A stretch of 64,000 nt of DNA, from the NCBI RefSeq assembly GCF_030812915.1, contig NZ_JAUSTQ010000011.1, positions 17,094-81,093 on the forward strand. The letters run 5' to 3'. Position 1 is the stretch's first letter. Each line of letters begins with the position of its first letter. Position numbers and translations under genes: made by a program. The notes below the pieces were generated by a model. That model was not told where the DNA came from and did not search any database. It saw nothing but the letters and a program-made list of their open reading frames with translations. Positions 17,094 through 32,241 of this stretch are shown one piece after another. The stretch is from Alkalibacillus salilacus (GTDB lineage Bacteria > Bacillota > Bacilli > Bacillales > Alkalibacillaceae).

Positions 17094-17160
17094 AAAAAAC
17101 GATGAGATCCATCGTTATTCCCAAAACGGGCGGGATCCACGCTAAAACGCGGATCAATCC
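17094..17160 (-). promoter_or_regulatory. Structured rpsK-rpoA spacer with a terminator-like hairpin
   Basis: In the 166-nt spacer, an imperfect stem (17131-17160, gggatccacgc with gcggatc-aatccc) is followed on the minus strand by AACGATG (17110-17116) pairing with CATCGTT (17098-17104) and a T6 tract (17094-17099). The second hairpin has terminator geometry about 30 nt before rpoA. It may adjust rpoA-rplQ levels relative to upstream genes. Confidence 0.5.
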
Positions 17161-17233
17161 CAAAATAACCGTGCTATACTTTTAAAGCTATCATATCCCA
17201 TTATAGACGGGCTGACAAATTATATACGCCAGA

Positions 17234-17635
<402 letters not shown>

Positions 17636-17661
17636 GACAAGCATACCTCCTTTTTAATCAA

Positions 17662-18027
17662 TTATTTTCTCTTGTTTGCTACTGTACGACGTGGACCTTT
17701 ACGTGTACGAGAGTTGTTCTTAGTCTTCTGACCACGTGTTGGTAAGCCACGACGATGACGGAGTCCACGATATGAACCAATTTCAATTAAACGTTTGATG
17801 TTAAGTGACTCTTCACGACGTAAGTCACCTTCAACTGTATAATTGTCTGTTGCTTTACGGATGTTAGCTAACTCTTCTTCCGTTAGATCACGGACACGAG
17901 TTGTTTCACTAACGCCTGCTTCTGCAACAATTTCACTAGCTGTTGTATGGCTAACACCATAAATGTATGTTAACGCGATGACAACACGCTTCTCACGTGG
18001 AATATCTACACCTGCAATACGAGCCAT
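17662..18027 (-). CDS. rpsM: 30S ribosomal protein S13
   Basis: A 121-residue uS13, head protein contacting the P-site tRNA and L5. It has the [24 protein letters not shown] opening, the [22 protein letters not shown] tail, and an AGGAGG site upstream. First of the rpsM-rpsK-rpoA-rplQ part of the cluster, 24 nt after rpmJ. Confidence 0.98.
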   Translation of the reverse strand: MARIAGVDIPREKRVVIALTYIYGVSHTTASEIVAEAGVSETTRVRDLTEEELANIRKATDNYTVEGDLRREESLNIKRLIEIGSYRGLRHRRGLPTRGQKTKNNSRTRKGPRRTVANKRK

Positions 18028-18051
18028 GAGTGCATTGCACCTCCTTTTGTT

Positions 18052-18180
<129 letters not shown>

Positions 18181-18199
18181 TTAGATCGGAGTCTTTTCG

Positions 18200-18418
18200 T
18201 TATTTATAACGGTACGTGATACGACCTCTTGATAAATCATAAGGTGACATCTCTACTGTCACTTTGTCACCTGGTAAAATACGAATGAAGTGCATACGAA
18301 TCTTACCAGAAACATGGGCTAGGATTTCGTGTCCATTTTCTAACTCCACTTTAAACATTGCGTTCGGTAGAGTTTCCTGGACCGTTCCTTCCATTTCAAT
18401 TACATCGTCTTTCGCCAT
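18200..18418 (-). CDS. infA: Translation initiation factor IF-1
   Basis: A 72-residue S1/OB-fold protein that binds the ribosomal A site during initiation. The sequence [20 protein letters not shown] through [16 protein letters not shown] is full length. A GGGAG site lies upstream. It follows the KOW-domain gene, as in Bacillus. Confidence 0.98.
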   Translation of the reverse strand: MAKDDVIEMEGTVQETLPNAMFKVELENGHEILAHVSGKIRMHFIRILPGDKVTVEMSPYDLSRGRITYRYK

Positions 18419-18438
18419 CGAGAGAATCTCCCTTCTTC

Positions 18439-18735
18439 TTAACCTGTCATCAGTTCGTTGACAAATTTTGATATTGCGAAGCGAAGTTTTCCATTAGTCA
18501 CTCGACCTGTTTCTTCTAAGCTGCGGTTTACTTCTGGAGAAACATAATCAATCAATTCGACATGATGAAGGTTCTTTCGTTTTGGTCGATCGAACTTACG
18601 CTTTTCACCATCTGCTAGCTTAACAAACTTCTGGTCATCAAATCCAATAATAACTGCATATTGGTCTGATTCTCTTCCTCGTTTTATCCTCACTAACTGT
18701 CCTAACTCCGGACATCGCGAATCTCCATCGTTCAA
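18439..18735 (-). CDS. KOW-domain RNA-binding protein (L14e-like)
   Basis: A 98-residue protein with an N-terminal KOW segment ([24 protein letters not shown]) resembling eukaryotic L14e/L27e. It lies between map and infA, where Bacillus species carry an equivalent small KOW gene, so it likely binds rRNA or a translation factor. Its start is a TTG (18735), 6 nt after AAGGTGA. The exact function is not established. Confidence 0.85.
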   Translation of the reverse strand: MNDGDSRCPELGQLVRIKRGRESDQYAVIIGFDDQKFVKLADGEKRKFDRPKRKNLHHVELIDYVSPEVNRSLEETGRVTNGKLRFAISKFVNELMTG

Positions 18736-18751
18736 CCGTCATCACCTTCAC

Positions 18752-20175
<1,424 letters not shown>

Positions 20176-20189
20176 TTACATCAGAGCGA

Positions 20190-21482
20190 CTATTTAATAA
20201 AGCCGCGATAATGACGTTTTACTAATTGGCTTTCTAATTGTTTCATTGTATTTAATGCAACACCGACAACGATTAGAAGACTCGTACCGCCAATTTGAAC
20301 AGATGCAGGTAAGTCAGCAATACTTCCTAACATAATCGGGAAGATCGCAACAACAGCTAAGAATAGCGCGCCTACAAACGTTAAACGATACATGACACGT
20401 GTTAAATACGTCTCAGTATTCTTGCCTGGTCGAATACCTGGTACATATCCACCTTGCTTCTGTAAGTTCTCAGCCATTTGTTCAGGGTTAACTTGAACAA
20501 ATGTATAGAAATACGTGAAAGCAATAATTAAGCCAAAGTAGATGACCATTCCTACCGGCTCAGTGTAATCGAATACCCAAGCCATTGTTTGTGCAAATTC
20601 GTTACCTTCAAAGAATTGGGCTATTGTCCGAGGTGCCATGATAAACGCAATTGCAAAAATGATCGGAATAACGCCTGCTGCATTTACCTTTAATGGTAAA
20701 TGCGTTGACTGTCCTCCAACTGGAGAACGATTAACAGTTCTTTTTGCATACTGAATCGGAATCTTACGTAATGCTTGTTGAATAAAGATAACGCCTACGA
20801 TAACAGCAATAACAACAAGACCTATAATTCCTATTACAGCCAAGTTAATGAACAGTTGATCACCAGCACCTGAAATATAAGTTTCATAAAGCTGGTTCAC
20901 ACCATTTGGTATTCCGGCCACAATACCTGCAAAAATGATAATTGAAATTCCGTTACCGACACCGAATTCAGTGATTTGTTCACCAAGCCACATCAAGAAT
21001 GTCGTTCCACCAGTTAGGACGATCGCAATCGTTAAGTAAGTCACAATCCCTGGATTACTTATTAATGCACCATCTGTCATCTGGTTGAAGCCAATTGACA
21101 TTCCAATACCTTGGAGAAAAGCCAAAACCACTGTGAAATAACGTGTAAATTGGGCTAATTTACGACGTCCCATTTCACCTTGTTTACGCCATTCAGTAAA
21201 CTTTGGAACAACATCCATTTGTAACAACTGCATGATAATCGCAGCTGTGATGTATGGGAAGATGTTCATCGCAAAGATCGAGAACTGACTTAATGCGCCT
21301 CCTCCGAATGTATCAATAAACCCAAAGCTATTGGTTTCATTCATCATTGTAAGAGCATCACTATCAGTGAACGGAACAGGGATGAACGTTCCTAGTCGAA
21401 ATACAATTAAAATGGCAAGCGTGAAAAGGATTTTCTGTCTAATGTCGGCCACGCGAAACAAATTGGAAAATGTGCGGAACAT
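20190..21482 (-). CDS. secY: Protein translocase subunit SecY
   Basis: A 430-residue membrane channel with ten transmembrane segments; the cytoplasmic loop before TM9 reads QGGYVPGIRPGKNTETYL. It partners SecE (47567) and SecG. Its start touches the rplO stop by one base, showing tight coupling. Confidence 0.98.
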   Translation of the reverse strand: MFRTFSNLFRVADIRQKILFTLAILIVFRLGTFIPVPFTDSDALTMMNETNSFGFIDTFGGGALSQFSIFAMNIFPYITAAIIMQLLQMDVVPKFTEWRKQGEMGRRKLAQFTRYFTVVLAFLQGIGMSIGFNQMTDGALISNPGIVTYLTIAIVLTGGTTFLMWLGEQITEFGVGNGISIIIFAGIVAGIPNGVNQLYETYISGAGDQLFINLAVIGIIGLVVIAVIVGVIFIQQALRKIPIQYAKRTVNRSPVGGQSTHLPLKVNAAGVIPIIFAIAFIMAPRTIAQFFEGNEFAQTMAWVFDYTEPVGMVIYFGLIIAFTYFYTFVQVNPEQMAENLQKQGGYVPGIRPGKNTETYLTRVMYRLTFVGALFLAVVAIFPIMLGSIADLPASVQIGGTSLLIVVGVALNTMKQLESQLVKRHYRGFIK

Positions 21483-21922
21483 TAAATCACCTCAGTTTGA
21501 CCGCCTGCCGCTTCAATTGCTTCTTTCGCTGAAGCAGAGAACTTATCAGCTTTAACAGTCAATTTTTTATCTAGACTTCCGTCGCCTAGGATCTTAACGC
21601 CTGCTTTAACTTTGCTGATAGCACCAGTTTCTAGAAGAAGTTCTGGTGTTACTTCCGTTCCTTCATCGAAACGATTAAGAGTATCTAAGTTTACAATCGT
21701 ATATTCTTTACGGTTAATATTTGTGAAACCACGCTTCGGAAGGCGTTGGTAAATAGGCATTTGCCCACCTTCGAAACCTGGACTGATGTTACCGCCAGAA
21801 CGCGCTTTTTGACCTTTATGGCCACGACCTGATGTTTTGCCGTTACCAGTAGCCATTCCGCGACCTACACGATTACGTTTTTTACGAGAGCCTTCAGCTC
21901 CTTTTAACTCATGAAGTTTCAT
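21482..21922 (-). CDS. rplO: 50S ribosomal protein L15
   Basis: A 146-residue uL15 with the Gly/Arg-rich N-terminal extension ([20 protein letters not shown]) that threads into 23S rRNA, and the core ending in [23 protein letters not shown] lies upstream, 34 nt after rpmD. Confidence 0.98.
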   Translation of the reverse strand: MKLHELKGAEGSRKKRNRVGRGMATGNGKTSGRGHKGQKARSGGNISPGFEGGQMPIYQRLPKRGFTNINRKEYTIVNLDTLNRFDEGTEVTPELLLETGAISKVKAGVKILGDGSLDKKLTVKADKFSASAKEAIEAAGGQTEVI

Positions 21923-21956
21923 TCGTCGAGCACCTCCTCTTTACGTTAATCGTTAC

Positions 21957-22139
21957 TTACGCTTCTTTTACCTCAACTAAGTGGGATACTTTGTTGATCA
22001 TGCCACGAATCGCTTCTGTATCGTCATGAACGACTGATTGTCTAATTTTATTAAGACCTAGTGCTTTAACCGTGTCGCGCTGGTCTTGCTTACGGCCAAT
22101 TACACTACGTGTGAGGGTAATTTCTAATTTGTTAGCCAT
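21957..22139 (-). CDS. rpmD: 50S ribosomal protein L30
   Basis: A 60-residue uL30 ([20 protein letters not shown] and so on), full length. It follows rpsE by 12 nt with AAGGAGGG upstream. Confidence 0.97.
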   Translation of the reverse strand: MANKLEITLTRSVIGRKQDQRDTVKALGLNKIRQSVVHDDTEAIRGMINKVSHLVEVKEA

Positions 22140-22151
22140 GTTTATCCCTCC

Positions 22152-22655
22152 TTATCCTTTCAGTTCCTCAACAGATTTGCCGCGTAATCTCGCAACTTCC
22201 TCTGCTGTCTTAAGTTCGCTTAAACCTTGAATTGTCGCACGCACCATGTTGATTGGTGTGTTAGATCCTAATGATTTAGATAGGATGTCGTGCACACCTG
22301 CTAATTCTAACACCGCACGTACTGGACCACCTGCGATAACTCCTGTACCTTCAGTAGCCGGTTTTAGTAAGATGTTACCTGAACCAAATTGACCATGAAT
22401 TTGGTGAGGAATTGTTGTATTAACAATCGGTACACGTACTAAGTTACGTTTACCTTCTTCGATCGCTTTACGAATGGCTTCTGGTACTTCATTCGCTTTA
22501 CCAGTACCGAAACCAACGTGACCATTTTTGTCACCGACAACAACTAGTGCTGTGAAGCGGAAACGGCGACCACCCTTCACAACTTTAGCGACACGATTAA
22601 CCGTAACGACACGCTCTTCAATATCAAGCTTGCTTGGATCGATTTGTGTATGCAT
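22152..22655 (-). CDS. rpsE: 30S ribosomal protein S5
   Basis: A 167-residue uS5. The loop [18 protein letters not shown], where spectinomycin-resistance changes occur, looks wild type. Fidelity protein at the mRNA entrance. An AAGGAGGG site precedes the start. Confidence 0.98.
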   Translation of the reverse strand: MHTQIDPSKLDIEERVVTVNRVAKVVKGGRRFRFTALVVVGDKNGHVGFGTGKANEVPEAIRKAIEEGKRNLVRVPIVNTTIPHQIHGQFGSGNILLKPATEGTGVIAGGPVRAVLELAGVHDILSKSLGSNTPINMVRATIQGLSELKTAEEVARLRGKSVEELKG

Positions 22656-22680
22656 GCCTTTTCCCTCCTTTATAACTTAT

Positions 22681-23043
22681 TTAAAATTCTAATCCTGTTT
22701 CGCGTGCAGCATCAGCTAATGCTGCTACTCGTCCATGGTATAAGTAACCACCACGATCAAAAACAACGGATTGATAACCTTTATCTGTCGCACGTTTTGC
22801 GACTAACTCACCGACTTGTTTCGCAGCTTCAACGTTTCCAGTTGCTTCTCCGTTGAATTCTTTATCAACTGTTGAAGCACTTGCAACTGTTTCACCAGCG
22901 AAATCATCAATTAGTTGTGCATAGATGTGTTTATTTGAACGGTAAACATTTAAGCGTGGACGCTCAGATGTTCCGACTAAATCACGACGAACACGGGTAT
23001 GACGCTTTTTACGAGCAGCGTTCTTATCTTGCTTCGTAATCAT
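22681..23043 (-). CDS. rplR: 50S ribosomal protein L18
   Basis: A 120-residue uL18 that binds 5S rRNA ([30 protein letters not shown], end [14 protein letters not shown]). Standard place between rplF and rpsE. Confidence 0.98.
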   Translation of the reverse strand: MITKQDKNAARKKRHTRVRRDLVGTSERPRLNVYRSNKHIYAQLIDDFAGETVASASTVDKEFNGEATGNVEAAKQVGELVAKRATDKGYQSVVFDRGGYLYHGRVAALADAARETGLEF

Positions 23044-23075
23044 CTAGGTCACTCCTTTCTGTCTCTTAACGGAAA

Positions 23076-23612
23076 TTATTTAGCAGTCTTACCTTCTTTA
23101 GTGCGTACATGTTCATTTTCATAACGAAGACCTTTACCTTTGTAAGGTTCAGGTGTACGAATAGAACGGATGTTAGCTGCTGCCGCACCGACTTTCTCTT
23201 TATCGATTCCTTTGATTACAATACGTGTATTCGTAGGACACTCGATATCGACACCTTCGATCGGTTCGATTTCAACTGGGTGAGAGTAACCAGCGTTTAC
23301 GACAAGCTTATCACCTTGCATTTGCGCACGGTAACCAACACCATGTACTTCTAAAGCTTTTTCGAAACCTTTAGAAACACCTTCAATCATGTTAGCAATA
23401 TTACTACGAGTAGTACCGTGGAGTGCGCGGTGTGCTTGTTTTTCACTTGGGCGTACGACTGTTAACTCTTGACCATCAATTTTAACGTCCATGTCTTGAT
23501 GGATTGAGCGTGATAGTTCGCCTTTAGAACCTTTCACGGTTACAACGTTACCATCAACACTTACCTCAACATCATTTGGGATTTCAATTGGTTTTAAACC
23601 TACACGTGACAT
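23076..23612 (-). CDS. rplF: 50S ribosomal protein L6
   Basis: A 178-residue uL6 made of two related domains; the end ([24 protein letters not shown]) is the conserved signature next to the sarcin-ricin loop. AGGAGG site upstream. Confidence 0.98.
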   Translation of the reverse strand: MSRVGLKPIEIPNDVEVSVDGNVVTVKGSKGELSRSIHQDMDVKIDGQELTVVRPSEKQAHRALHGTTRSNIANMIEGVSKGFEKALEVHGVGYRAQMQGDKLVVNAGYSHPVEIEPIEGVDIECPTNTRIVIKGIDKEKVGAAAANIRSIRTPEPYKGKGLRYENEHVRTKEGKTAK

Positions 23613-23642
23613 TCATTACACCTCCTGACTGTTCATTAATGA

Positions 23643-24041
23643 TTACCAAACGTAAGCTAGCACTTCGCCGCCTACCGCTTTTTGACGAGCTTCTTTATCC
23701 GTTAATACACCGTGGGATGTTGAAACAACAGCGATACCTAACCCGTTAAGAACACGTGGAACCTCATCTGATTTCACATAAACACGTAGGCCTGGCTTAC
23801 TGATTTTCTTAATTCCTGTAATAACACGCTCGCTATCAGCACTGTATTTTAAGAATAGACGTAGAACGCCTTGTTTATTATCTTCAATGAATTCGTAGTC
23901 ACGGATGAAACCTTCACGCTTTAGAATATCAACGATTTCTTTCTTCAAGTTCGAAGCTGGTACTTCTAATTGATCGTGACGTGCCATGTTGGCGTTACGA
24001 ATTCGTGTTAATAGATCTGCAATTGGATCTGTCATTGCCAT
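23643..24041 (-). CDS. rpsH: 30S ribosomal protein S8
   Basis: A 132-residue uS8 ([21 protein letters not shown]-terminal [26 protein letters not shown]). Central-domain assembly protein; in E. coli S8 represses the spc operon. Confidence 0.98.
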   Translation of the reverse strand: MAMTDPIADLLTRIRNANMARHDQLEVPASNLKKEIVDILKREGFIRDYEFIEDNKQGVLRLFLKYSADSERVITGIKKISKPGLRVYVKSDEVPRVLNGLGIAVVSTSHGVLTDKEARQKAVGGEVLAYVW

Positions 24042-24070
24042 TTCTGATTACCTCCTTCCCGACTCTGGGC

Positions 24071-24280
<210 letters not shown>

Positions 24281-24823
24281 TTACTGTCTGAAAGGCATTC
24301 CGAATTGTGAAAGTAATTCACGAGCTTCTTCATCCGAGTCAGCAGTTGTAACAATTACGATATCCATACCGCGTACTTTGTTTACTTTATCGTAATTAAT
24401 TTCCGGGAAAATCAACTGTTCTTTAACACCTAGTGTGTAGTTACCGCGTCCATCAAATGCTTTGCTTGAGATACCACGGAAGTCACGTACACGTGGTAGT
24501 GAAACAGCAATAAGCTTATGAAGGAACTCGTACATACGCTCACCACGTAGTGTTACTTTAGCTCCGATTGGATTACCTTGACGAAGACGGAATCCAGCAA
24601 TAGATTTCTTCGCTTTTGTAATCACCGGCTTTTGACCGGAAATTAATTCTAATTCTTCTACAGCGTTATCTAACGCTTTTGAGTTCTGAACAGCGTCGCC
24701 AACACCCATATTGATAACGATCTTTTCAATTTTAGGTGCTTGCATGACTGAGTCATATTCAAATTTATTCATTAAACTAGGTACAACTTCTTCTTGGTAC
24801 TGCTTTTTAAGTGCGTTCATCAA
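24281..24823 (-). CDS. rplE: 50S ribosomal protein L5
   Basis: A 180-residue uL5 that binds 5S rRNA and bridges to S13 ([40 protein letters not shown]). Preceded by rplX, followed by rpsZ. Confidence 0.98.
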   Translation of the reverse strand: MMNALKKQYQEEVVPSLMNKFEYDSVMQAPKIEKIVINMGVGDAVQNSKALDNAVEELELISGQKPVITKAKKSIAGFRLRQGNPIGAKVTLRGERMYEFLHKLIAVSLPRVRDFRGISSKAFDGRGNYTLGVKEQLIFPEINYDKVNKVRGMDIVIVTTADSDEEARELLSQFGMPFRQ

Positions 24824-24846
24824 GTAGACCTCCTTTCCTCATAAAA

Positions 24847-25158
24847 CTATTTATCTAAAGGTTCACCAGATTTCTTAGCGATGCGAACTTTCTTACCGTC
24901 ACGTACTTCATGGCCAACACGGGTTGGTTCATTTGTGTTCGGGTCGACAGGCATCACATTAGAAACATGAATTGGCGCTTCTTGGTTTAAAATTCCGCCC
25001 TGTGGATTTTCTTGAGATGGTTGAGAGTGTTTCTTCATGTAGTTAACACCTTCTACCACAACACGTTCCTTCTTAGGAAATGATTCTAAAACAGTGCCTT
25101 CTTTTCCTTTGTCTTTACCGGAAATGACTTTAACTTTGTCGCCTTTTTTTACATGCAT
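24847..25158 (-). CDS. rplX: 50S ribosomal protein L24
   Basis: A 103-residue uL24 with the N-terminal KOW segment [18 protein letters not shown]. Assembly initiator of the large subunit. AGGAGG upstream. Confidence 0.98.
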   Translation of the reverse strand: MHVKKGDKVKVISGKDKGKEGTVLESFPKKERVVVEGVNYMKKHSQPSQENPQGGILNQEAPIHVSNVMPVDPNTNEPTRVGHEVRDGKKVRIAKKSGEPLDK

Positions 25159-25196
25159 GAATCGTGCACCTCCTTAACAAGGCTTTATTTTCTCTA

Positions 25197-25565
25197 TTAT
25201 AAAACTTCTGGCGCTAGGGAAACGATCTTCATGAATTTGTTTTCACGTAGTTCACGTGCAACAGGTCCGAAGATACGTGTTCCGCGTGGGCTTTTATCGT
25301 CACGTACGATAACAGCAGCGTTTTCGTCAAAGCGAATATATGAACCGTCTTTACGACGCACGCCTCTCTTAGAGCGAACAATAACAGCTCTTACGACTTC
25401 GCCTTTTTTAACAACGCCTCCTGGTGTTGCTTGTTTGACTGTGCAAACGACAACATCACCAATATTCGCTGTTTTACGTCCTGAACCACCTAGTACTTTA
25501 ATCGTTTGTACTTCGCGGGCACCAGAGTTATCAGCAACTTTCAAACTACTTTCTTCTTGGATCAT
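25197..25565 (-). CDS. rplN: 50S ribosomal protein L14
   Basis: A 122-residue uL14 ([20 protein letters not shown], end [11 protein letters not shown]), part of the subunit interface. AGGGAGG site upstream. Confidence 0.98.
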   Translation of the reverse strand: MIQEESSLKVADNSGAREVQTIKVLGGSGRKTANIGDVVVCTVKQATPGGVVKKGEVVRAVIVRSKRGVRRKDGSYIRFDENAAVIVRDDKSPRGTRIFGPVARELRENKFMKIVSLAPEVL

Positions 25566-25607
25566 ACAATTGCTACCTCCCTTCGGAAATACTCCGAGCG
25601 AACTTTA

Positions 25608-25871
25608 TTAAATAACAACAGCTTCTTCTACGATATCTACTAGACGGAAACGTTTGCTAGCTGATAAAGGACGTGTTTCCATGATGCGAACTACGTCACC
25701 TTTCTTAGCTTGGTTGTTTTCGTCATGCGTTTTGAATTTCTTAGAATATTTAACACGCTTGCCGTATAGTGGGTGGAACTTATAAGTCTCAACTAAAACC
25801 GTGATTGTTTTGTCCATTTTGTCAGAAACAACACGACCACTATAGACTTTACGAGAATTACGATCAGCCAT
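25608..25871 (-). CDS. rpsQ: 30S ribosomal protein S17
   Basis: An 87-residue uS17, OB fold ([38 protein letters not shown]). It follows rpmC by 19 nt. Confidence 0.97.
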   Translation of the reverse strand: MADRNSRKVYSGRVVSDKMDKTITVLVETYKFHPLYGKRVKYSKKFKTHDENNQAKKGDVVRIMETRPLSASKRFRLVDIVEEAVVI

Positions 25872-25890
25872 CGAGGTAACCTCCTCTCAA

Positions 25891-26518
<628 letters not shown>

Positions 26519-26536
26519 ATTGCTGATCCTCCTTCC

Positions 26537-27178
26537 TTATTCATCAGTTTTTGTTGGAAGGACTTCACCACGATAGATCCACACTTTAACACCTAACTTA
26601 CCGTAAGTTGTGTCTGCTTCTGCATTATCGTAATCGATGTCTGCACGAAGAGTGTGAAGTGGAACAGTACCTTCGCTATATTGTTCGATACGAGCCATAT
26701 CCGCTCCGCCTAGACGACCAGAAACTTGTGTTTTAACACCTTTAGCTCCTGAGCGCATTGCGCGTTGGATAGCTTGCTTTTGGACACGACGGAAAGAAAC
26801 ACGATTTTCTAACTGACGTGCAATATTTTCAGCAACTAATGTTGCATCAAGTTCAGGTTTCTTAACTTCTACAATATTGATATGAACACGTTTACCAGTT
26901 AAATGGTTTAGTTCATTACGTAGGTTTTCAACTTCTGAACCACCTTTACCAATTACCATTCCTGGTTTAGCAGTGTGAACAGAAATGTTAACACGGTTTG
27001 CAGCGCGTTCAATATCAACTTGTGACACGCTTGAGTCTTTTAAGCGTTCTGCAATATATTCACGAATTTTAATGTCTTCATGTAAAAGATCTGCGTACTC
27101 TTGCTCAGCGTACCATTTTGACTCCCAGTCACGAATGATACCAACACGAAGACCTTTCGGGTTAATTTTTTGACCCAC
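26537..27178 (-). CDS. rpsC: 30S ribosomal protein S3
   Basis: A 213-residue uS3 with a KH domain ([18 protein letters not shown]) at the mRNA entry channel. Starts 3 nt after rplV. Confidence 0.98.
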   Translation of the reverse strand: MGQKINPKGLRVGIIRDWESKWYAEQEYADLLHEDIKIREYIAERLKDSSVSQVDIERAANRVNISVHTAKPGMVIGKGGSEVENLRNELNHLTGKRVHINIVEVKKPELDATLVAENIARQLENRVSFRRVQKQAIQRAMRSGAKGVKTQVSGRLGGADMARIEQYSEGTVPLHTLRADIDYDNAEADTTYGKLGVKVWIYRGEVLPTKTDE

Positions 27179-27181
27179 TAT

Positions 27182-27529
27182 TTATCCCTCCTTCTTTTCT
27201 GATACCACGACTGTAATGTGGCTTGTGCGCTTGTTAATAGCAGTTGCACGGCCTTGCGCACGTGGGCGGAAACGTTTAAGTGTTACGCCTTCATTTACAA
27301 ATGCTTCAGAAACAACTAAGTTATCAACATCTAATTCATAATTGTGTTCTGCGTTTGCGATAGCAGAGTTTAATACTTTTTCAATGTGTGGTGATGCTGC
27401 ACGGTTTGTGTGCTTAAGTGTTGCGATAGCTTCGCCTACATCTTTTCCTCGAATTAAATCGATAACTAAACGAGCCTTACGAGGAGCGATACGAACCGTT
27501 TTAGCTACAGCTTTAGCTTGTTGCATCAT
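27182..27529 (-). CDS. rplV: 50S ribosomal protein L22
   Basis: A 115-residue uL22; the tunnel hairpin ([22 protein letters not shown]) is intact and shows no obvious macrolide-resistance change. AGGAGG upstream. Confidence 0.98.
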   Translation of the reverse strand: MMQQAKAVAKTVRIAPRKARLVIDLIRGKDVGEAIATLKHTNRAASPHIEKVLNSAIANAEHNYELDVDNLVVSEAFVNEGVTLKRFRPRAQGRATAINKRTSHITVVVSEKKEG

Positions 27530-27545
27530 GCAAACCTCCTCTCAT

Positions 27546-27824
27546 CTAGCGTTTTGTTTTCTTATCGTCACCAGCGTGACCTTTGAACGTTCGTGTTGGT
27601 GCAAATTCACCTAATTTATGACCGACCATATCTTCAGTCACATAAACAGGGACATGTTTACGACCGTCATAAACTGCGAATGTGTGTCCTACGAATTGTG
27701 GGAAAATGGTAGAACGACGTGACCAAGTTTTAATAACTTGTTTATCGTTTGATTCATTTAATTTCTCGACTTTTTTCATCAGATGATCGTCTGCGAAAGG
27801 TCCTTTTTTCAAACTACGACCCAT
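27546..27824 (-). CDS. rpsS: 30S ribosomal protein S19
   Basis: A 92-residue uS19 ([20 protein letters not shown]). The start at 27824 has AGGGAGG upstream; the longer frame from 27842 begins before that site. Confidence 0.97.
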   Translation of the reverse strand: MGRSLKKGPFADDHLMKKVEKLNESNDKQVIKTWSRRSTIFPQFVGHTFAVYDGRKHVPVYVTEDMVGHKLGEFAPTRTFKGHAGDDKKTKR

Positions 27825-27869
27825 TAATAAGCCTCCCTTCATGTTTAAGCAACATGTTGCTTAGCAGCA

Positions 27870-28709
27870 TTATTTCTTCTTCTTCTTACGACGACGGACA
27901 ATATATTTGTCTGAGTCTTTGTTACGTTTACGCGTTTTGTAACCAAGTGTTGGTTTGCCCCAAGGCGTAACTGGAGAAGGCATACCGATTGGTGCGCGTC
28001 CTTCACCACCACCGTGTGGGTGATCACTAGGGTTCATAACAGAACCACGTACTGTTGGGCGAATGCCTTTCCAACGACTACGACCAGCTTTACCGACTCT
28101 GATTAGTTCATGTTCGTTGTTACCAACTTGACCGATTGTTGCACGGCAAGTGCCTAGGATACGACGAGTTTCACCAGAAGCTAAACGAACAAGTACATAT
28201 TTTTCTTCACGTCCAAGCACTTGAGCTTGTGCACCTGCTGAACGAACTAATTGGCCACCATGACCTGGTTTAAGTTCAATGTTATGAACAGTAGTACCGA
28301 CTGGAATATCTTTTAGAGGTAATGCATTACCTGTTTTAATATCTGCTTGCTCACCTGATTGAATTTCTTGGCCTACTTTTAGACCTCTAGGTGCTAGGAT
28401 ATAGCGTTTTTCACCATCAGCATAATGGATTAATGCAATGTTTGCTGAACGGTTCGGATCGTATTCGATCGTAGCAACGTTTCCTGGTATACCATCTTTG
28501 TCACGCTTGAAATCGATGATACGATACTTACGCTTATGTCCTCCACCTTGATGACGAATGGAAATTCTCCCTTGGTTGTTACGACCTGCGCGGTTTTTAA
28601 GAGGCGCAAGTAGAGATTTTTCCGGTGTGGACGTCGTGATTTCTTCATTTGTTAATGTTGTCATGAAGCGACGTCCGTTAGTGGTTGGTTTATACTTTTT
28701 AATCGCCAT
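27870..28709 (-). CDS. rplB: 50S ribosomal protein L2
   Basis: A 279-residue uL2 needed for peptidyl transferase centre assembly; the conserved segment with the key histidine ([18 protein letters not shown]) is intact. AAGGAGGG upstream. Confidence 0.98.
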   Translation of the reverse strand: MAIKKYKPTTNGRRFMTTLTNEEITTSTPEKSLLAPLKNRAGRNNQGRISIRHQGGGHKRKYRIIDFKRDKDGIPGNVATIEYDPNRSANIALIHYADGEKRYILAPRGLKVGQEIQSGEQADIKTGNALPLKDIPVGTTVHNIELKPGHGGQLVRSAGAQAQVLGREEKYVLVRLASGETRRILGTCRATIGQVGNNEHELIRVGKAGRSRWKGIRPTVRGSVMNPSDHPHGGGEGRAPIGMPSPVTPWGKPTLGYKTRKRNKDSDKYIVRRRKKKKK

Positions 28710-28740
28710 CGTGATTTCCCTCCTTTTAGTAAATTATTTA

Positions 28741-29031
28741 TTATACTGTTTCAAAGAAGTCTAGCTCTTCACTGTCTTCAGTGAGTTGAACGATCGCTTT
28801 TTTACGGTCAGGGCGGTAGCCACCGTAACGACCCATTCTTCTAAACTTACCTTTAACGTTAATTGTATTAACTTTTTCAACTTTAACATTGAAAACTTCT
28901 TCTACTGCATTTTTGATTTCTGTTTTGTTAGCTGATTTCATTACTTCGAATGTATACTTTTTCTCAGCCATCAAATCCGCAGAGTGTTCGGTAATGATTG
29001 GGCGCTTAATGATATCTCTTGCCTCTTTCAT
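28741..29031 (-). CDS. rplW: 50S ribosomal protein L23
   Basis: A 96-residue uL23 at the exit tunnel, docking site for trigger factor and SRP ([20 protein letters not shown]). Its first base coincides with the last base of rplD. Confidence 0.98.
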   Translation of the reverse strand: MKEARDIIKRPIITEHSADLMAEKKYTFEVMKSANKTEIKNAVEEVFNVKVEKVNTINVKGKFRRMGRYGGYRPDRKKAIVQLTEDSEELDFFETV

Positions 29032-29654
29032 TATGAAAGCACCTCCCCTGCTTGTTCAGCTGCTTCTTTCGTGATTAGCAGCGCGTCATGCTTCATTAAA
29101 TCTAAAACATTGATGTCATCAACTGTTAACACTTCAACTCCTTGAAGGTTGTTAGCTGATAGAGCAACGTTTTCGTTTTCATTAGCTGTTACGATTAGTG
29201 CTTTACCATCGATATTAAGATTGCTTAGCAATGTAACAACTTCTTTTGTTTTCGGTGCTTCGAAGTTTAATTCATCTAGCACATAGATTTCGTCTGACTT
29301 CACTTTTGAAGCTAACGCTGATAATAACGCTAAACGACGAACTTTCTTAGGAAGCTTGAAACTGTAGCTACGTGGTGTAGGGCCAAACGCAGTTCCGCCA
29401 CCAACCCATTGAGGTGAGCGAATTGATCCGTGACGTGCACGACCAGTACCTTTTTGGCGCCATGGCTTACGTCCACCACCGCTAACTTCTGAGCGACCTT
29501 TTACTTTATGAGTTCCTTGACGCATGTTCGCTTGTTGCATAACAACTGCGTCATGTAAGACAACTTCATTCGGCTCAATACCAAATACGTTCTCTGCAAG
29601 TTCAGCATCGCCTACTTGAGAACCCGCTTGGTTATATAGTGCTACTTTAGGCAT
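29031..29654 (-). CDS. rplD: 50S ribosomal protein L4
   Basis: A 207-residue uL4; the tunnel loop ([20 protein letters not shown]) is intact. In several bacteria L4 regulates the S10 operon through its leader; a structured leader is present here upstream of rpsJ. Confidence 0.98.
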   Translation of the reverse strand: MPKVALYNQAGSQVGDAELAENVFGIEPNEVVLHDAVVMQQANMRQGTHKVKGRSEVSGGGRKPWRQKGTGRARHGSIRSPQWVGGGTAFGPTPRSYSFKLPKKVRRLALLSALASKVKSDEIYVLDELNFEAPKTKEVVTLLSNLNIDGKALIVTANENENVALSANNLQGVEVLTVDDINVLDLMKHDALLITKEAAEQAGEVLS

Positions 29655-29681
29655 GACATTTCCTCCCTTCGTTAGTTATTG

Positions 29682-30308
29682 TTACGCCTTAACTGCACTT
29701 GAAATTTTTACGTAAGATTTTTTAGCGCCTGGAACATTACCTTTAATAAGGATTAAGTCGTTTTCAGCGTCCACCTTAACCACTTCTAGGTTTTGAATCG
29801 TGACTGTTTCGCCACCCATTTGTCCAGGGCCTTTCATTCCTTTGAATACACGTCCTGTGTCCATTACACCAATTGAACCTGGTGAACGATGGAAATGAGA
29901 ACCGTGTGTTTCAGGTCCACGACCTTGATTATGGCGCTTGATTGCACCTTGGAAACCTTTACCTTTTGAAGTTCCTGTGACATCAACCATTTGTCCAGGT
30001 TCAAACATATCAACGCTCAATACTTGACCTTGTTCATAATCGTCAAGATTCACGTCACGGATTTCACTAACGAAGCGCTTAGGTTCAGCTTCTGCTTTCT
30101 CAGCATGACCTTTCTCCGCTTTCTTAACGCGATTAGGTTTTTCATTTGAGAAACCAACTTGGATCGCTTCGTAACCATCATTTTCTTCTGTTTTCTTCTG
30201 AAGAACAGTATTACCTTCAGCTTGAACGACTGTGACCGGTAGTTGTTCACCGTTTTCAGAGAAAACTTGCGTCATACCGATTTTGCGTCCTAAGATTCCT
30301 TGCGTCAT
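29682..30308 (-). CDS. rplC: 50S ribosomal protein L3
   Basis: A 208-residue uL3 ([40 protein letters not shown]), near the peptidyl transferase centre. Starts 20 nt after rpsJ. Confidence 0.98.
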   Translation of the reverse strand: MTQGILGRKIGMTQVFSENGEQLPVTVVQAEGNTVLQKKTEENDGYEAIQVGFSNEKPNRVKKAEKGHAEKAEAEPKRFVSEIRDVNLDDYEQGQVLSVDMFEPGQMVDVTGTSKGKGFQGAIKRHNQGRGPETHGSHFHRSPGSIGVMDTGRVFKGMKGPGQMGGETVTIQNLEVVKVDAENDLILIKGNVPGAKKSYVKISSAVKA

Positions 30309-30328
30309 CCGTCACACCTCCTAAAAAT

Positions 30329-30637
30329 TTATAATTTAATTTCAATGTCTACGCCAGACGGTAGATCTAAACGCATCAATGAATCCACTGTTTGTGGTGT
30401 TGGGCTCAAAATATCAATCAAACGCTTATGTGTACGCATCTCAAACTGCTCACGAGCATCTTTGTACTTATGTGTACCACGTAAGATTGTATAAACAGAG
30501 CGTTCTGTCGGCAATGGGATTGGACCAGAAACCTCTGCTCCAGCGCGTTTTGCCGTGTCTACGATTTTCTCAGCTGACTGATCTAAAATCTTGTGTTCAT
30601 ACGCTTTTAATCTGATACGAATCTTTTCGTTTGCCAT
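30329..30637 (-). CDS. rpsJ: 30S ribosomal protein S10 (NusE)
   Basis: A 102-residue uS10, also the antitermination factor NusE. Start at 30637 ([20 protein letters not shown]) with AAGGAGGG upstream; the frame extends 32 codons into the leader but without family similarity. First gene of the S10-spc-alpha run that ends at 15652. Confidence 0.98.
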   Translation of the reverse strand: MANEKIRIRLKAYEHKILDQSAEKIVDTAKRAGAEVSGPIPLPTERSVYTILRGTHKYKDAREQFEMRTHKRLIDILSPTPQTVDSLMRLDLPSGVDIEIKL

Positions 30638-30644
30638 TACTTTC

Positions 30645-30765
30645 CCTCCTTTGTCGCCTATCTTTTCAACAGACATTCTCCGTGGAAATTTCCCCACACC
30701 TTGCCATGGCAAAGGGGCCGGGTGTGTCGGCAACCTTCCGCTTCATCGCCTTGTTTGACCGCAAC
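30645..30765 (-). promoter_or_regulatory. rpsJ (S10 operon) leader RNA, structured
   Basis: About 125 nt lie between the promoter and rpsJ. The GC-rich middle holds CACACC (30695-30700) pairable with GGTGTG (30721-30726), enclosing the palindrome TTGCCATGGCAA. This may be an autogenous control site. No family is assigned. Confidence 0.5.
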
Positions 30766-30771
30766 TATTAA

Positions 30772-30800
30772 ATTATAGTAAATATCCTTAAAGATTTCAA
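30772..30800 (-). promoter_or_regulatory. S10 operon promoter
   Basis: TTGAAA (30795-30800), 17 nt, TATAAT (30772-30777) on the minus strand. The 30801-30940 stretch between this promoter and the tuf terminator shows nothing else. Confidence 0.8.
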
Positions 30801-30940
30801 GGAAAAATACTATATTTCTCATCACAGCCACTCAAATTATTATACAAAGTAGTACCTTTGATTTCAAGTCGCAGCGTAATATTCAGAATTCTTGTGTAAA
30901 CGTTTCTGAAAGCACTCGCTTTTATAAGATAATAGTTTTC

Positions 30941-30974
30941 ATAAGAAAAGCTACCAGCCGTAGCTGGTAGCTTT
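30941..30974 (-). terminator. Terminator of the str operon (after tuf)
   Basis: A perfect 10-bp stem agctaccagc/gctggtagct with a 4-nt loop, extended by A-T pairs and followed by T-rich sequence, about 27 nt after the tuf stop. Confidence 0.9.
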
Positions 30975-31001
30975 ATTAGATATGATCTATTACGATCGTT
31001 A

Positions 31002-32192
<1,191 letters not shown>

Positions 32193-32241
32193 TTATATTT
32201 CCTCCTTAAGTAAATAATTATTAATTAATTTATATTGTGGT

